From Moniliophthora roreri (lineage: Eukaryota > Basidiomycota > Agaricomycetes > Agaricales > Marasmiaceae), in the NCBI GenBank assembly GCA_001466705.2, contig LATX02000185.1, forward strand, positions 1 through 64,000: a stretch of 64,000 nt of DNA. The letters run 5' to 3'. Below, in pieces: positions 12,158 through 21,985 of the stretch. Under the pieces are notes generated by a model that saw only the letters and a list, made by a program, of their open reading frames with translations, was not told the DNA's origin and searched no databases. Each line of letters opens with the position of its first letter. Position 1 is the first letter of the stretch. The position numbers were made by a program, and so were the translations under genes.

Positions 12158-12715
12158 ACTTATTATTCGCACCCAGGGCGAATTATTGTTCGTTCCAAGG
12201 TATGCTTGCAAAAAGGACAGGAACAATTATCATTCATCAAGGCCTTACAAGATAGCGGGAACATTATAATGTGTCGGGGTTGCAAAGCTGGGGAGAATGA
12301 ATAAAGTACTACATGGTATGCTGATCAACATCATTTAGATGAAGTTCACCCAACAAGTGTAGCTCGACTGTTCGGATACGATTTACTGAATTTGATGGTA
12401 ACGCCTTGATGCCATTCCATTCGATATCGCCGCCCAGATGGAGAGTCATCATCTCGGCCGGTTTCTTCCGGGACTTCCGTTGACCAGAATTACAAGCTAG
12501 AGCGGTGCCGTCTGGGATGACAGATACTGGATCTAATGATTGTCAAAAAAAGTCAAATGTTCTCTAGATCTATGGAACACAGCGATGCCTTAGCGATACT
12601 TTCACAACAGGTTAGATGACTTCCAGTGACAATCGTGTCATTTATCACCATGACTCCGTTTACAAGACCATACGCATCGAAACAATAACAATTCACCTTC
12701 AATCATCCTCAGTGT
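12158..12715. other. Non-coding stretch, nothing recognised
   Basis: Only short frames occur between the N and the small secreted-protein gene. No repeat, RNA gene or domain was recognised. Confidence 0.35.
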
Positions 12716-13168
12716 TCATGGGCAGCTGAGCTTTCCGCATTTTGCGCATGTTACACGGAAACCATACGAGCAGGTCTGGAATTTCAATTATTAGCAGACC
12801 AAAAGAAAAAAGAAAAGGATGATTCGTACGGTTCCATCATCACCGTTGCACTGAAAGACATGTCCGTTGGTGCATGCCTCATTGATAGATTCGTCGCCAC
12901 AGAATGTGCCTGAGACTTTGTTGCAAAAGCAGTTGGAATCAGCACATTGCCTCTGGAATATGGGATAAGATGAGTAGAATGGGTATAGGGAGGCAACACT
13001 CACAGCTACTAATGCACGCTCTTCGAGAGCAGGGGCGAATCTAGCGTCAAGAGTTGTAATAGCAGTAACTATGAAGAAGACGGAAGCGAAAATGGTGGTG
13101 AACTAGAACGTAGACAGCGTTGAAACTCGTTTTATCGATGAAAATGGTCGAGAGAATCTTACCTTCAT
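12716..13168 (-). CDS. Small secreted cysteine-rich protein (95 aa)
   Basis: Four exons on the minus strand: 13168-13163, 13102-13004, 12952-12830 and 12775-12716, with GT-AG introns of 60, 51 and 54 bp. All phases agree and the last exon ends at a TGA. The product is 95 residues. Residues 1 to about 20 form a hydrophobic signal peptide (MKFTTIFASVFFIVTAITT). The mature part has ten cysteines: six in exon 3, including a C-F-C pair, and four in exon 4 with a final SCP end. Signal peptide, small size and an even cysteine count are typical of fungal secreted effector-like or antimicrobial-like proteins, but I recognise no family. Each coding exon is too short to stand out as an open frame. It lies just beyond the repeat block. 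Confidence 0.7.
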
Positions 13169-13549
13169 TATAGGAGGAGTTGGGAGAAGATAACTAGTGA
13201 TGTGATATATCGTTTGTGGAGGCGCCCTGGGGTCGATGAATAGAATGGATGTAGCTGGGTATCATGGTTGCAATATATTGGTAGATGGCAGATGTCATGA
13301 TCATCTACGTACATCCCTGCTACATCCTCTATCCTCTTATTGATGGGAGACGGTACAATCTACAGCAAAACTGTTGGACAGTTTCCATCTGCTTAAACCT
13401 TGATGATTCCAATAACGCACTAGTTCATGAGTAGCCTCTATCCGCAGTTTGCAGGTAACTGGCCTGATCCATCTCAGTCTGCCGCGTTTCGACTTCTGCT
13501 TGCCTGACAAAACGTTGGCATAGAGGTTGACTACATCGGTAGATTGACA

Positions 13550-14070
13550 ACTCACCTTTTGGCCTTTTATGGCATTTACGGCATTTCCGGCATTTCAAAA
13601 TGTTAAGGCCAGAATGACCACGGGGCGACACATCTGCTGCTAGTTTCAAGACCCCTACTGCCCTGGTAACACTACTTCCAGACCTTACAGTAAGTAAGTG
13701 TACTCAGAAGATTTTCTCCTGGGTGATTTTTGTCCAGTAATGGTATCACATGGTCTTCTCACTATGTTTGATCAACTGTCTCTGTGATAGGTGATTTATA
13801 GATGGATTTGTCTCGTAGAGGATCTATATACACTCACCAGATGGTAGCATAACCTAATTGTGTAGCTCCAATGACTCACCACGTCTGGATGCGACTACCT
13901 GCTCCAGCGGACCTAGCCTTTTGGCCCCGGTCCACCCAGCCTTTTGGCCTTTTTGGGGTCGGCTCCGGCCCAGAAATACTGACCGGCATTTCGGTAAACC
14001 AGGCCTAGCCTTTTACCTTCGGCATTTTGGGCCAAAATGCCGGTGGCATGCCAATGGCATGCCGAAATGC
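13550..14070. repeat. GGCATTT motif cluster with palindromes
   Basis: Three near-identical 9-mers beginning GGCATTT stand in tandem at 13571-13597. The strings CCTTTTGGCC (about 13556, 13916 and 13941) and GGCATTT (about 13985) recur. At 14020-14042 two 11 bp arms, CGGCATTTTGG and its exact reverse complement, flank one G, and TGGCATGCCA (14044-14053) is self-complementary. Together these make short inverted repeats able to form hairpins. No gene overlaps convincingly. Confidence 0.55.
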
Positions 14071-14909
14071 CAGGTGATGTCATCCTACCGATGTATTGCT
14101 CCGAAGGACTAGGAGAAGGATCGAAACTAGAACCATTCCTATTCATTTCCAGCATGCAGCTGTCATCAGTCGAATGATAATTCTGCAAAAGGAAAAGAGG
14201 CGTTGCGGACCATCGAGGAAGGGAACAAGAACAGTATATGTAACAAACTCCGGACTTTTCCACGATATTCCACAGAGTCGATGTAGGGAAACTTTTCCGA
14301 CGTTTGCAGCAGGCTTCTCTCGGAATCATTTTCTCAGTTGACCGAGTCCTCGAACAAGTCTGTCCAGAGTACCCAAATCACGTCTCGTCTGCATTCTCGC
14401 CACTTGGTATTTTTACTCGATTGTTTTGGTGGACAGTCCTCGCAACGGTTTCTGGTGCTGCAGCAGGTTGAGCTCGGCTCGCAAAGCTTTTGGATCCATA
14501 TCGATAAGTGCAAGTCCCTTTGCCTACCAGTGATACCGGCAACAAAAGTAGGGCCTATTTCTACGCACTTGTGCCAAAGGATTAAACATCGATCATGACA
14601 GACTATATATGCTCGTTCAGCTCCCACCGTGAAGCGGTCACATCCTCAAATCGAATATGCCATTTGGGCTCCAACCTCAAGCATTCACTTTCAGAAAGCA
14701 ATATGAATACAGAACGTATCTCAGTATATTCAGAAGGAAATGAGGTGAAGGTCACGAGATGGAGAAAGAGAATACTTCAGGCTAAGATGAGAACCAAACG
14801 ACGGTGGTGAGTTTCAAGGTATACATGACTTGATCACACCGTTTCACTGGTACGCCCTCCCTCTTTTCGTTTGTTCTCAATCCATTCTGATTCTTTTTGG
14901 TTGTCTCAG
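14071..14909. other. Upstream of aegerolysin remnant, no supported exon
   Basis: I looked here for the missing first exon or exons of the aegerolysin-like sequence and found no aegerolysin N-terminal pattern. A plus-strand frame at about 14,595-14,810 ends at a possible GTGAGT donor (14,807), but its protein does not resemble the family. No other gene was seen. Confidence 0.35.
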
Positions 14910-15307
14910 ACGACAAGAACAAGGAATTCGACGCAGACAAAATCATTGGACCTGACGAGAAGCTCCAGATCAACTCGTGTGGCAGGTTGGACTCCGCCTC
15001 TGGAGCCGAAGGCTCCTTCGACTTTGTCGATGACAATGACCACGATAAGATGAGTCGTCACTGCTATTGGCCTTGCCCTTGGGGTAGCAAGACCAACACC
15101 CGGACCGTCAGTGGGTCCAATACCAAGTGGATGGTTGAGCACCACGGTACCAACCTCGACAGCGGAGCCCTTGAAACCATCACCATTGACGCATTGAACG
15201 AAGGACGACTAAGGTGGGCTGTCTTATCAGTATTTGGACGATTTCCTGCTAATGTTCTGTTACTTAGTTATGGCCGGAAGAAAGGAGAGTCGAAGATAGT
15301 TCGATAA
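14910..15307 (+). pseudogene. Aegerolysin-family sequence lacking a recognisable 5' part
   Basis: An exon after a CTCAG acceptor (14,910-15,213), a 54 bp GT-AG intron and a short last exon (15,268-15,307) encode the central and C-terminal part of an aegerolysin (Pfam Aegerolysin). These are small fungal beta-sandwich proteins that bind membrane lipids and, in some species, act with a MACPF partner in pore formation. Diagnostic features are the PDEKLQINSCGR stretch, a CPWGS segment and a following S-x-T-x-W region. The expected N-terminal roughly 40 residues, with their tryptophan-rich strand, are not found upstream. The exon would need a phase-1 donor and no convincing partner exists. It is probably truncated or decayed. 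No MACPF partner gene is present in the window. Confidence 0.6.
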
Positions 15308-15450
15308 ATATCCCTTGTCCATTATATGAACAAGTTGATGAATTTGTAATATTTGTTGAAGTTTTGGAGTGCTCTTTACATGGATATTATTTTAACTGGC
15401 CACAAATATCTGCCATCTCGATTTGGGTTCGTCGGTTTTGCTTTGGCAAA

Positions 15451-16359
15451 TTATACATACATGGTGCCCAACGACTGAAAGCGTGCAGTACTGGGAACAA
15501 CATCAGGATCCGTAGGTTCCCATCGAGGCAGGGGTGGTCTTCGAGGTAACGGACCCGTGCGCAAGGGCTTCGGACTAATGGGTGACTTGGGAGAAGGCGT
15601 GTTAGCTTTCTTATCTGGGCGTGCAGAAGAATTAGCCAACTTTGAAGGTGGGGAAATGGGTTTGGCTAAACCTGATTCTGCGACAAACGCCTCTGGTCCT
15701 CTTTCCACAGTGGATTCCCGTGTAGCACGAGGTGGACTTGCTCTAACCTCTATAGATTTGAGATAAGGCATAGCAGGCGAGACCTTATCGGGCCTTCCAT
15801 GAAGGGTAGCAACGAGAGTGTTAAAATCGAGCTCTGGTTGGGACATAGCAGCTTTCTGAGCCTGCCTGGCAATACTGCCATCTTCGTGATTCTGAGGGAA
15901 TGGACGTTGAAATTCTGATCCGCTATAAGAAACGTTGCTCGACACATACCTTGTCCTGAGTACGCAGCAGCACGTTCTTCTTCAATTGAGGAGGAAGAGG
16001 CCTCCTAGCATTCCTTCGATAAGTTCCAGGCTTCCCGTTTGGGGTTGGGTGGATTTCGGATGGCGCACTTGGTACGAAGTAGATCTCGGATTGGGAGATA
16101 TCGCCGTACGCAGTGATGGTATAACCATCATCAGATGCTATATCTATCTGTACGGAGCTCGACGAATTGGTTGTTCCGGTCTTCTTGGTTTCAGGGAAAA
16201 CATCACAGATGCCGCCACTGGCATCGGTCTAAATAGTGATGTCAGACGGGTACTTGCTAACGGAGAACATCGGGCTCATTTCACCGAGGGCATGGTTCCA
16301 ACGAGCAACTGAGAAAGGAGAGGGGTAAATGGTAATTTTGTGACGTTCCCTTTATACAT
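15451..16359 (-). CDS. Hypothetical proline/serine-rich protein, start uncertain
   Basis: Three minus-strand exons fit together: about 16359-16285, 16228-15950 and 15891-15451, with introns of 56 and 58 bp and consistent phase. If the ATG at 16359 is the start, the product is about 264 residues; the frame is open further upstream, so more exons are possible. The middle part contains a short regular stretch around DDGYTITAYGD. The C-terminal 150 residues are rich in Pro, Ser, Lys and Arg and look disordered. No signal peptide, membrane segment or known domain was recognised, and the function is unknown. Confidence 0.4.
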
Positions 16360-16499
16360 GTCTTGCCACAGAACAAAGGGATTGTTCAAAGTCCAAAAAC
16401 GGGAGTAGTCGGGACCACCCAGGGGCCATATCGCGATCTGTTGTTTACAAGACCTGCGACAAGAGAGCGAGTATATTGCTTCTACATTCAAGTGACTAT

Positions 16500-17099
16500 G
16501 GCATGGTGGAGGCTCGATCGACGACGGTGCATGGTAATTGGGTCTTGTACAATGATCTTCGGTAGACGATAACGCAAGGTCTCATTACGCTTTAAGTTCA
16601 AAATCCAGAAAGAGAGAGGCACGCTCACCATTACTGGTATTCGTTGAAACGTCGAGTCTCAGAGAATAATAAAGAGGCTCTTGGCGACCCGAGCCTTGAC
16701 TAATCTAGTAGTCCGGAATATCGCATAAAAAGGGAACGTCCCGCTGCCTGATAGAGTCGCTGTAGAGCATGGGTATGAGCATAGGCAAGACCCGTACCGG
16801 TAGATCGCGTCCTTCGTGCCGTCAAGAGACTTGAGCGCTTGAGCAAGGATTAACGTTTGAGCCTTGAGTGCCTGCAAGGATTTGCACTGCAACTGTGGGG
16901 AGTCATTATACGTCGCTAACCGAGTTACTTGTCTCCTTGATGCTCTCATGAGTGACTCGAAGACATATCTTGGGCGTTCGCGTTACGTGACGCAGCAGAG
17001 GATCGGGAGATATGTTTACGTAACTCGAGTAGCCAGTCCCGAAAACCTGCACATCAACAACCGATGTAATACACCTCATTCAGACATTCGCTCTGTTGT
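16500..17099 (-). other. Possible remnant exons, unresolved
   Basis: Minus-strand fragments around 16,950-16,670 can be spliced in phase across two introns. One has a GTAACT donor and the other a GTACGG donor with an ACAG acceptor, giving a short helical-looking segment ending CDIPDY and a stop. No upstream start or domain could be identified. The rest of the stretch shows nothing further. Confidence 0.2.
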
Positions 17100-18092
17100 T
17101 CAATTCGTCGGAATGAGTCTGTCGACAATAGAAAATCGCGTACCAGCGGAAAAAGCCGAAAAGCCGAAAGACTTGAGCGAGCCTTGTTCAATATTTTCTA
17201 GAAAGGTCTCCATCATCTGTTCATGGGCCTTGAACATCTTGTTAAACTCTTCGGATGTTGTGGGCTTGTACAATTCGCCACTACACTGATTATTTTTGAT
17301 TTCGTGATGGATACTGAGTAATAGTTCCCTCCGAAAGCTTTCATTATCTTGAGAGGCTTCCTGAGCCAGCTGATCTTCCGCTAAGTCAGCCTCGGCTTCA
17401 TCTCCGTCTTCGTCTTCATACTCAACCTGACCGGCTTTCTCTTGTTCGACGCGGATCCAGGACGTAACCTTTACGGATGGAACACGTAGTAGCTTCGCCC
17501 AAGTATCAATAAGCTCCTGACGTGGTCTGCGGTCTGTTCCTTCGTACAGAATTCGCAGCATGTTGATTTGCTCTGGTTTGAGTGAACCTATCGCATCTCG
17601 AACTGTGAGCAGAGATTTTATAATGAGAATGAATCGTTCGATGCGCACCGTGAGCTTTGGTCTCGATTTTTAGCCTCGGCCCTGCGGAGAATGAGAATTT
17701 ACATCGATGTCGGATGTTGAAGAGGGATCTCAAACATACCACGCCGGTCTGCTATACCTGCTTTCGCTCTTCTGACCCCAAACCATGTCTCCAAGTTCTT
17801 CAAAGGGTACCCTGCGCATCCCGGTAAAGCCTGAACAACTCAAAGAGTCAGATCGACGTGGGCTCTAGGCGAGTACCATTCTAAAACATACATGCACTTT
17901 TATCAAGAGTTCTGCCTTCTGCTGGGGCGTTGGGTATGTCATGCCCTGATCAAACGCTTCTACATATGAGTGAAAGCCTGTGTTGAGATTGACTGTCAGA
18001 ATCAAAGTAATGGTATTACCTCGCATCAGCGTGTATCCCTCCTGAGTGATGAGACGAGGACGTTTTGAGGTTTTGGTGGACGACTGCGCCAT
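17100..18092 (-). CDS. Atypical homeodomain-like protein 1 (249 aa)
   Basis: Five exons (18092-18020, 17959-17892, 17830-17758, 17681-17649, 17602-17100) with correct phases give 249 residues. After a short basic N-terminus (SKRPRLITQEG) comes a homeodomain-like core: helix 1 leading into FDQGMTYPTPQQK, a loop with LPGCAGYP, and a recognition helix with WFGVRRAK. Against the canonical W48-F49-x-N51-x-R53 pattern, position 51 is Val. The C-terminal half contains a conserved SLKPEQ...DTWAKLL region, an acidic stretch and a TSEEF...GSLKSFGF ending. The genes at 49,247-50,388 and 60,495-61,681 share this layout and intron positions. It is probably a nuclear protein, but with N51 lost sequence-specific DNA binding cannot be assumed. 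It is not a recognised mating-type HD1 or HD2 protein. Confidence 0.75.
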
Positions 18093-19120
18093 TGATGAAG
18101 ACAGAAAAAGAAGAGGAGGCACTGGAAGCAGGTTGGCTTTGCCGCTTGCGTCGGGTAGTCCCGAACGAATCGGCCGATCACAGACCCGGGTGTGTGGACG
18201 CGTCGCTCCATCTCGGAATCGTATTGGTTGCCGCATCAACCATCGTTTGCCTCAGTCCAACCTCAGTCTATTGCAAGTCTATGTATTGGGCACTGGGCGA
18301 TATGAAAAGGCTGAGAGGAGGTCATGGCGGCAAATGTGCAGCCTCCTCGTAAACTGGCATCCCCAGCTTCGATACAACGTGAAACTGGATCTGCGATAAA
18401 AGGACAATTTAAGGACGACCGAGGGCTTGGCTTAGAACTCGAATGTGTAGTGACTCTCTTGCCAAAACCCGGGACTCAGTGCGCTAAATGGGCTTTCGCT
18501 GTGGGGAAAACTACTTGTTTGGTCTATCAGAGGTCTCTGCAGAACAATACCCATCGTACACTCATTTATCCGCTCGAGTTTTGCAAGCTAAGCCGATAGA
18601 GACATCTTCCTTCAGTTTTCACGGACACCTACATGATACTATCTATCTTCTGTACGTTTGCTTCTACATTCTCTTCCACAGAATCATTAAACGTCACCCG
18701 TGACTGCTACCAGCTGCCAAAGCGCCTCTCCTTGGTCCGTTCTGAAAGGCTAACGTTCCTGAGCTATTCGATGCCCCTAGTATGCAATGTGGTTCAGTTA
18801 TACGGAATGTGTTATTCTCCGAGTTTTCGACGTCATAAACAGGACCCTAGCGCTCTTAGACGCCCGCATACTCGCCCCAAATCTGTCAGTTCAGGCCTTT
18901 GGCTTCTTTGGATTGCGCGTCTTGGCTGTTCATCCCCGTGGGGTGACATTCTGTGGGTATGCGATTGAGGCCCTACTGATGTCGAGATCGGCTTCGTTTG
19001 TGAACGGCGAAACGATACCACCGGAAGGTACCCGTCCTGTCTTCTACAAGTGCTTCTCAGAGACTGATGACATTCACGAGTTTTCGGATTATTAGTGTGG
19101 CACTCAACTCGCAGGCAGGG
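18093..19120. other. Intergenic, no gene supported
   Basis: Located between the divergent homeodomain-like gene and the M35 protease. Only short overlapping frames without domains occur. It should contain the promoters of both neighbours. Confidence 0.4.
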
Positions 19121-19127
19121 TATAAAG
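19121..19127 (+). promoter_or_regulatory. TATA box of the M35 protease gene
   Basis: The string TATAAAG lies 75 bp upstream of the ATG at 19,202, a usual distance for a fungal core promoter allowing a short 5' leader. Confidence 0.5.
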
Positions 19128-19201
19128 ACTTTGTCTACCTTACACTCCCATTCAGAGACCCATCTCTACCATCTCTATCCAAGGAGGAAACCTACAGTAC
19201 C

Positions 19202-20116
19202 ATGTTCTCTGTTCTTGCTTTCTTCACCATCGCGGCCGCCACCTTCACCACCGTCGCTGGATTAGCATTTCCGGCCGACTTGACCCACGGGCTCGCGAAG
19301 CGTGCCGTCTTTAACTGCAGCGACCCAGCAAAACTCTCCATCATCAATGCTGCGTAAGTCTTTTCAGTGCGCTCTGTTTGCCTGTTCCTTCTCTTATCTT
19401 TTCTATCCTATCAGCTATGGTGGGGGCAAGTCGATGGCCTTTGATGCTCGCACGTATATCGCCTCTCATGGTGCCAACGACGCATTGGTCAAGCAGTATT
19501 TTGGCAATAACACCAGCTTGATTCCGCGAGTCAGCTGGATTTACAACCAGATTGCTACCGAGGCTGGGATGAACTATACCCTTACCTGCGACTACGATCC
19601 TGCAGGGGCGTGTGCTAGTGGCACTGTGGTTGCCCGTAACACTCGCTACCGGACAGGCTGCAACTTCGATAGGTGTTCTCGTACTGAGTATGACGTTCTA
19701 TACTTTCTCGCGGCTCTGCTCGCTGAAACTCGCGCTTTTCAGTTTCTGTCCCAGGTTCTACAATCGCCTCCCCATGTCCTGCAGCACCAACATCAACTCG
19801 ATGAATGGGTCGCGTGAGGATACTATCATCCACGAAATGAGCCATGCCCTGGGTGATACCACGGACTGTGAGCTGAACTTTATTCCACTTCCCAAGTAAC
19901 TGGCAATTCGTCTAACTTGAAGCTCTCGCCGTTCCTGCTTGTAGTTAACGGAAGCTGCAGTAGCGCTCGTACTCTGGCTCTCAACAACGCCACTGCGGCA
20001 ATCATCAATGCATACAACTACGGGGTGAGAGATTTGCCTTGTATAGATGTGCAGTAAACTGACAGGGATGATTCCAGTGCTTCGCCATGGAGGTTTACAA
20101 GGCTACGCGCTGCTGA
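19202..20116 (+). CDS. Secreted M35-type metalloprotease (217 aa)
   Basis: Five exons (19202-19353, 19415-19672, 19743-19867, 19945-20024, 20078-20116) are in phase and give 217 residues. A signal peptide (MFSVLAFFTIAAATFTTVAG) is followed by a short pro-like segment ending KR and an FNCSDPAKLSIINAA start typical of the deuterolysin/peptidyl-Lys metalloendopeptidase group. The zinc-binding HEMSH lies in exon 3, followed by GDTTD, where Asp is the likely third ligand of an Asp-zincin. The usual GTxxD motif is altered at its second residue. The C-terminus (NAYNYGCFAMEVY) resembles the family's NADxYxxF end. At 217 residues it is short for M35 proteins with a long propeptide but normal for the Lys-specific type. 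It is expected to be secreted and to degrade proteins. Confidence 0.8.
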
Positions 20117-20553
20117 AAGTGACGCTGTACTCTGCTTGCATCGTACAGGATCATACGTACATCTATGCAGGACGCTAGCTAACGAAGTATCTCAAGAACG
20201 AAATAATATTGAATTTGACTCTACCAGTTCGAATTATTCATTGCGAACGAGCAAACTGAAGGTTTGCGACAAACAGCTTAAGAGCTCAGCTCGCCCCTCT
20301 CGCCTATCCATAAGTGCCATCAGCACGAGTTATCCCCTAGTTCATTGCGAAAACATCCTGAGAGTTAATGTCCCCATGAACTACTACGTCATACTTGTTT
20401 TCAGGATTTGTAAGGGAACTGGAAGGATACATTGTTAGCCAGAAGGCCGAAATAACGGTCGACTTCTACTTGGCGTTGATTGAGTTTGCGTATACGGAGT
20501 AACTATTGACTAGTAATAATGAGCAGCGCCTATGTATGATGGTACATGATATA
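20117..20553. other. 3' intergenic between convergent genes
   Basis: Lies between the stop of the M35 protease and the stop of the carrier gene. No gene, repeat or RNA was recognised. Confidence 0.4.
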
Positions 20554-21747
20554 CTACAATCCCCCTTGCTTGAGCCCTCTCCTTCTCAGATACTCGCCAA
20601 CGATCATCTGCTCTATCCTTCCTTTGACAAGGAACGTCACCCCTTGATTCACAAATCCTTTCAGGATCTGCATCTCCAATCCTTGATAGAGTTCTCCTCT
20701 CGCCTCCGCGTCTTCCAACACAGAGATCAAGCTCGGCCTGGTATTCCCCGCCTGTTTCCGAGCAGCTTGCAGTCGTGTTTTGGCTAGGATTAGGGGGTAG
20801 AGCAGTGCAGAGGCTGGGGAGTATTTCAGATCTATCTGTATCGTTCAAAAACGGAAGGATTGCGCACCTATCAAGCTCGCAACGGCACCGCCGATGAACG
20901 CCTCTCCTGGCGTAGGATCTACTATTCCTGCCGGTCGGTTACGTCTCGTGAAGGCCAATATACGGCGAAAGACTTGGAACAGGGACAATGTTAACGAGGG
21001 ATTGAGGCATAAAAGAGCAGTTGTTGAGAATCCTATTATGTGTCAGTCCCCCTCCCAAGGAGCCTCAGCTTGAAGTTAATTTAACGAACCTTTCCAAAAT
21101 CCGGTCAGTCCATCCTCCTCGTAAATCTTCTTCACTACGGCACGAACTCCCGAAGCAGTGTCTGCACGTAATAAGCTCCTGGTTGAGGTCTCGGAAGAAG
21201 GCGATGAAGGTGGAGTTGAGGACGAATCACGCTCCGTTTGTAAGCGCAAAGTGATGATGTTTAACGGCGTAGAGATTGCCCGGGAGGCTACTCCGGCTAA
21301 GAATCCGAGAATGAGTTCTTCGGGGAGAGTTAGGGCAGATGTAGTTTTCTTTTTCAAATCGGAGGCGGCAAAACGTCGACGTTTGTAAACTGTGTCTCGT
21401 AGAAAGGAGTAAATGTAAAAATAGAAAAAACTGATTATTGCGGGATTAATCCAGATTAAAAAATGCGTCTTCAATCAGTTTGGGACGTACTTTGATACTA
21501 TGGTAGCCCCAGTATCTGTCCATATTCCATCGTATAGCGCACCCAGGCCATACTGCCGTATTACTCTCCTGAGAATTTTCCAGCCCGCAGATAGCCCTCC
21601 TGCCCGTGCGCTGTGTTTACTGTACTTTCCTGGAGAAAGCTGCAGCCTAGCCGTCGCTAAATCAACGGGATATGTGAGTGCATTAGCTGAAGCACTGCCG
21701 ATTGCGCCAGAGAGTGCTTGAACGAGAGGCGGTAGTGTAGAAGTCAT
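20554..21747 (-). CDS. ANT1: Mitochondrial-carrier-family protein, peroxisomal adenine nucleotide transporter type (340 aa)
   Basis: Four exons (21747-21491, 21430-21090, 21032-20868, 20813-20554) with matching phases give 340 residues. Carrier signatures are visible: YPVDLATARLQ in repeat 1, STPLNIITLRLQ in repeat 2 and YPLILAKTRLQ in repeat 3, each a variant of Px[DE]xx[KR]x[KR]. The first repeat, with LSGAIGSASANALTYPVD and the following SNFFYFYIYSFLRD, is closest to the PMP47/Ant1 branch. That branch exchanges cytosolic ATP for peroxisomal AMP to support fatty-acid activation. The third carrier motif is degenerate. Six transmembrane helices are expected. Another carrier subfamily cannot be excluded without alignment. 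Confidence 0.8.
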
Positions 21748-21985
21748 CAGCTGTTTGATTCAGTGTTCTTCCTGTAAATGGCGTTTTCCTCTAGAGTGCA
21801 GCAGTAATATGGATGTTTTCAAGGGCCGTGGACGAGATGTGGGGGAAAACAAGTTGCACGTATGACGTCATTTGAGATTTTGAGACTCGAACGGCAAACG
21901 CGTCCCGGTGATCAATTCACATGCAAATCGTCAGTTCGGTCAGTTCGGACAATGGAACATACTTCTATGTACCAGTACACTACAC

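Noticed and set aside
13913..14329. 138-residue minus-strand frame
   Set aside because: It overlaps the GGCATTT palindrome cluster and has repetitive, domain-less content.
14595..14810. Candidate first exon for the aegerolysin-like sequence
   Set aside because: It ends at a possible donor, but its residues do not match the family's N-terminal strands.
17100..18092. Mating-type HD1/HD2 locus
   Set aside because: The homeodomain-like genes are not divergent pairs, lack canonical WFxNxR helices and share one family layout, unlike the HD1-HD2 pairs of a mating locus.
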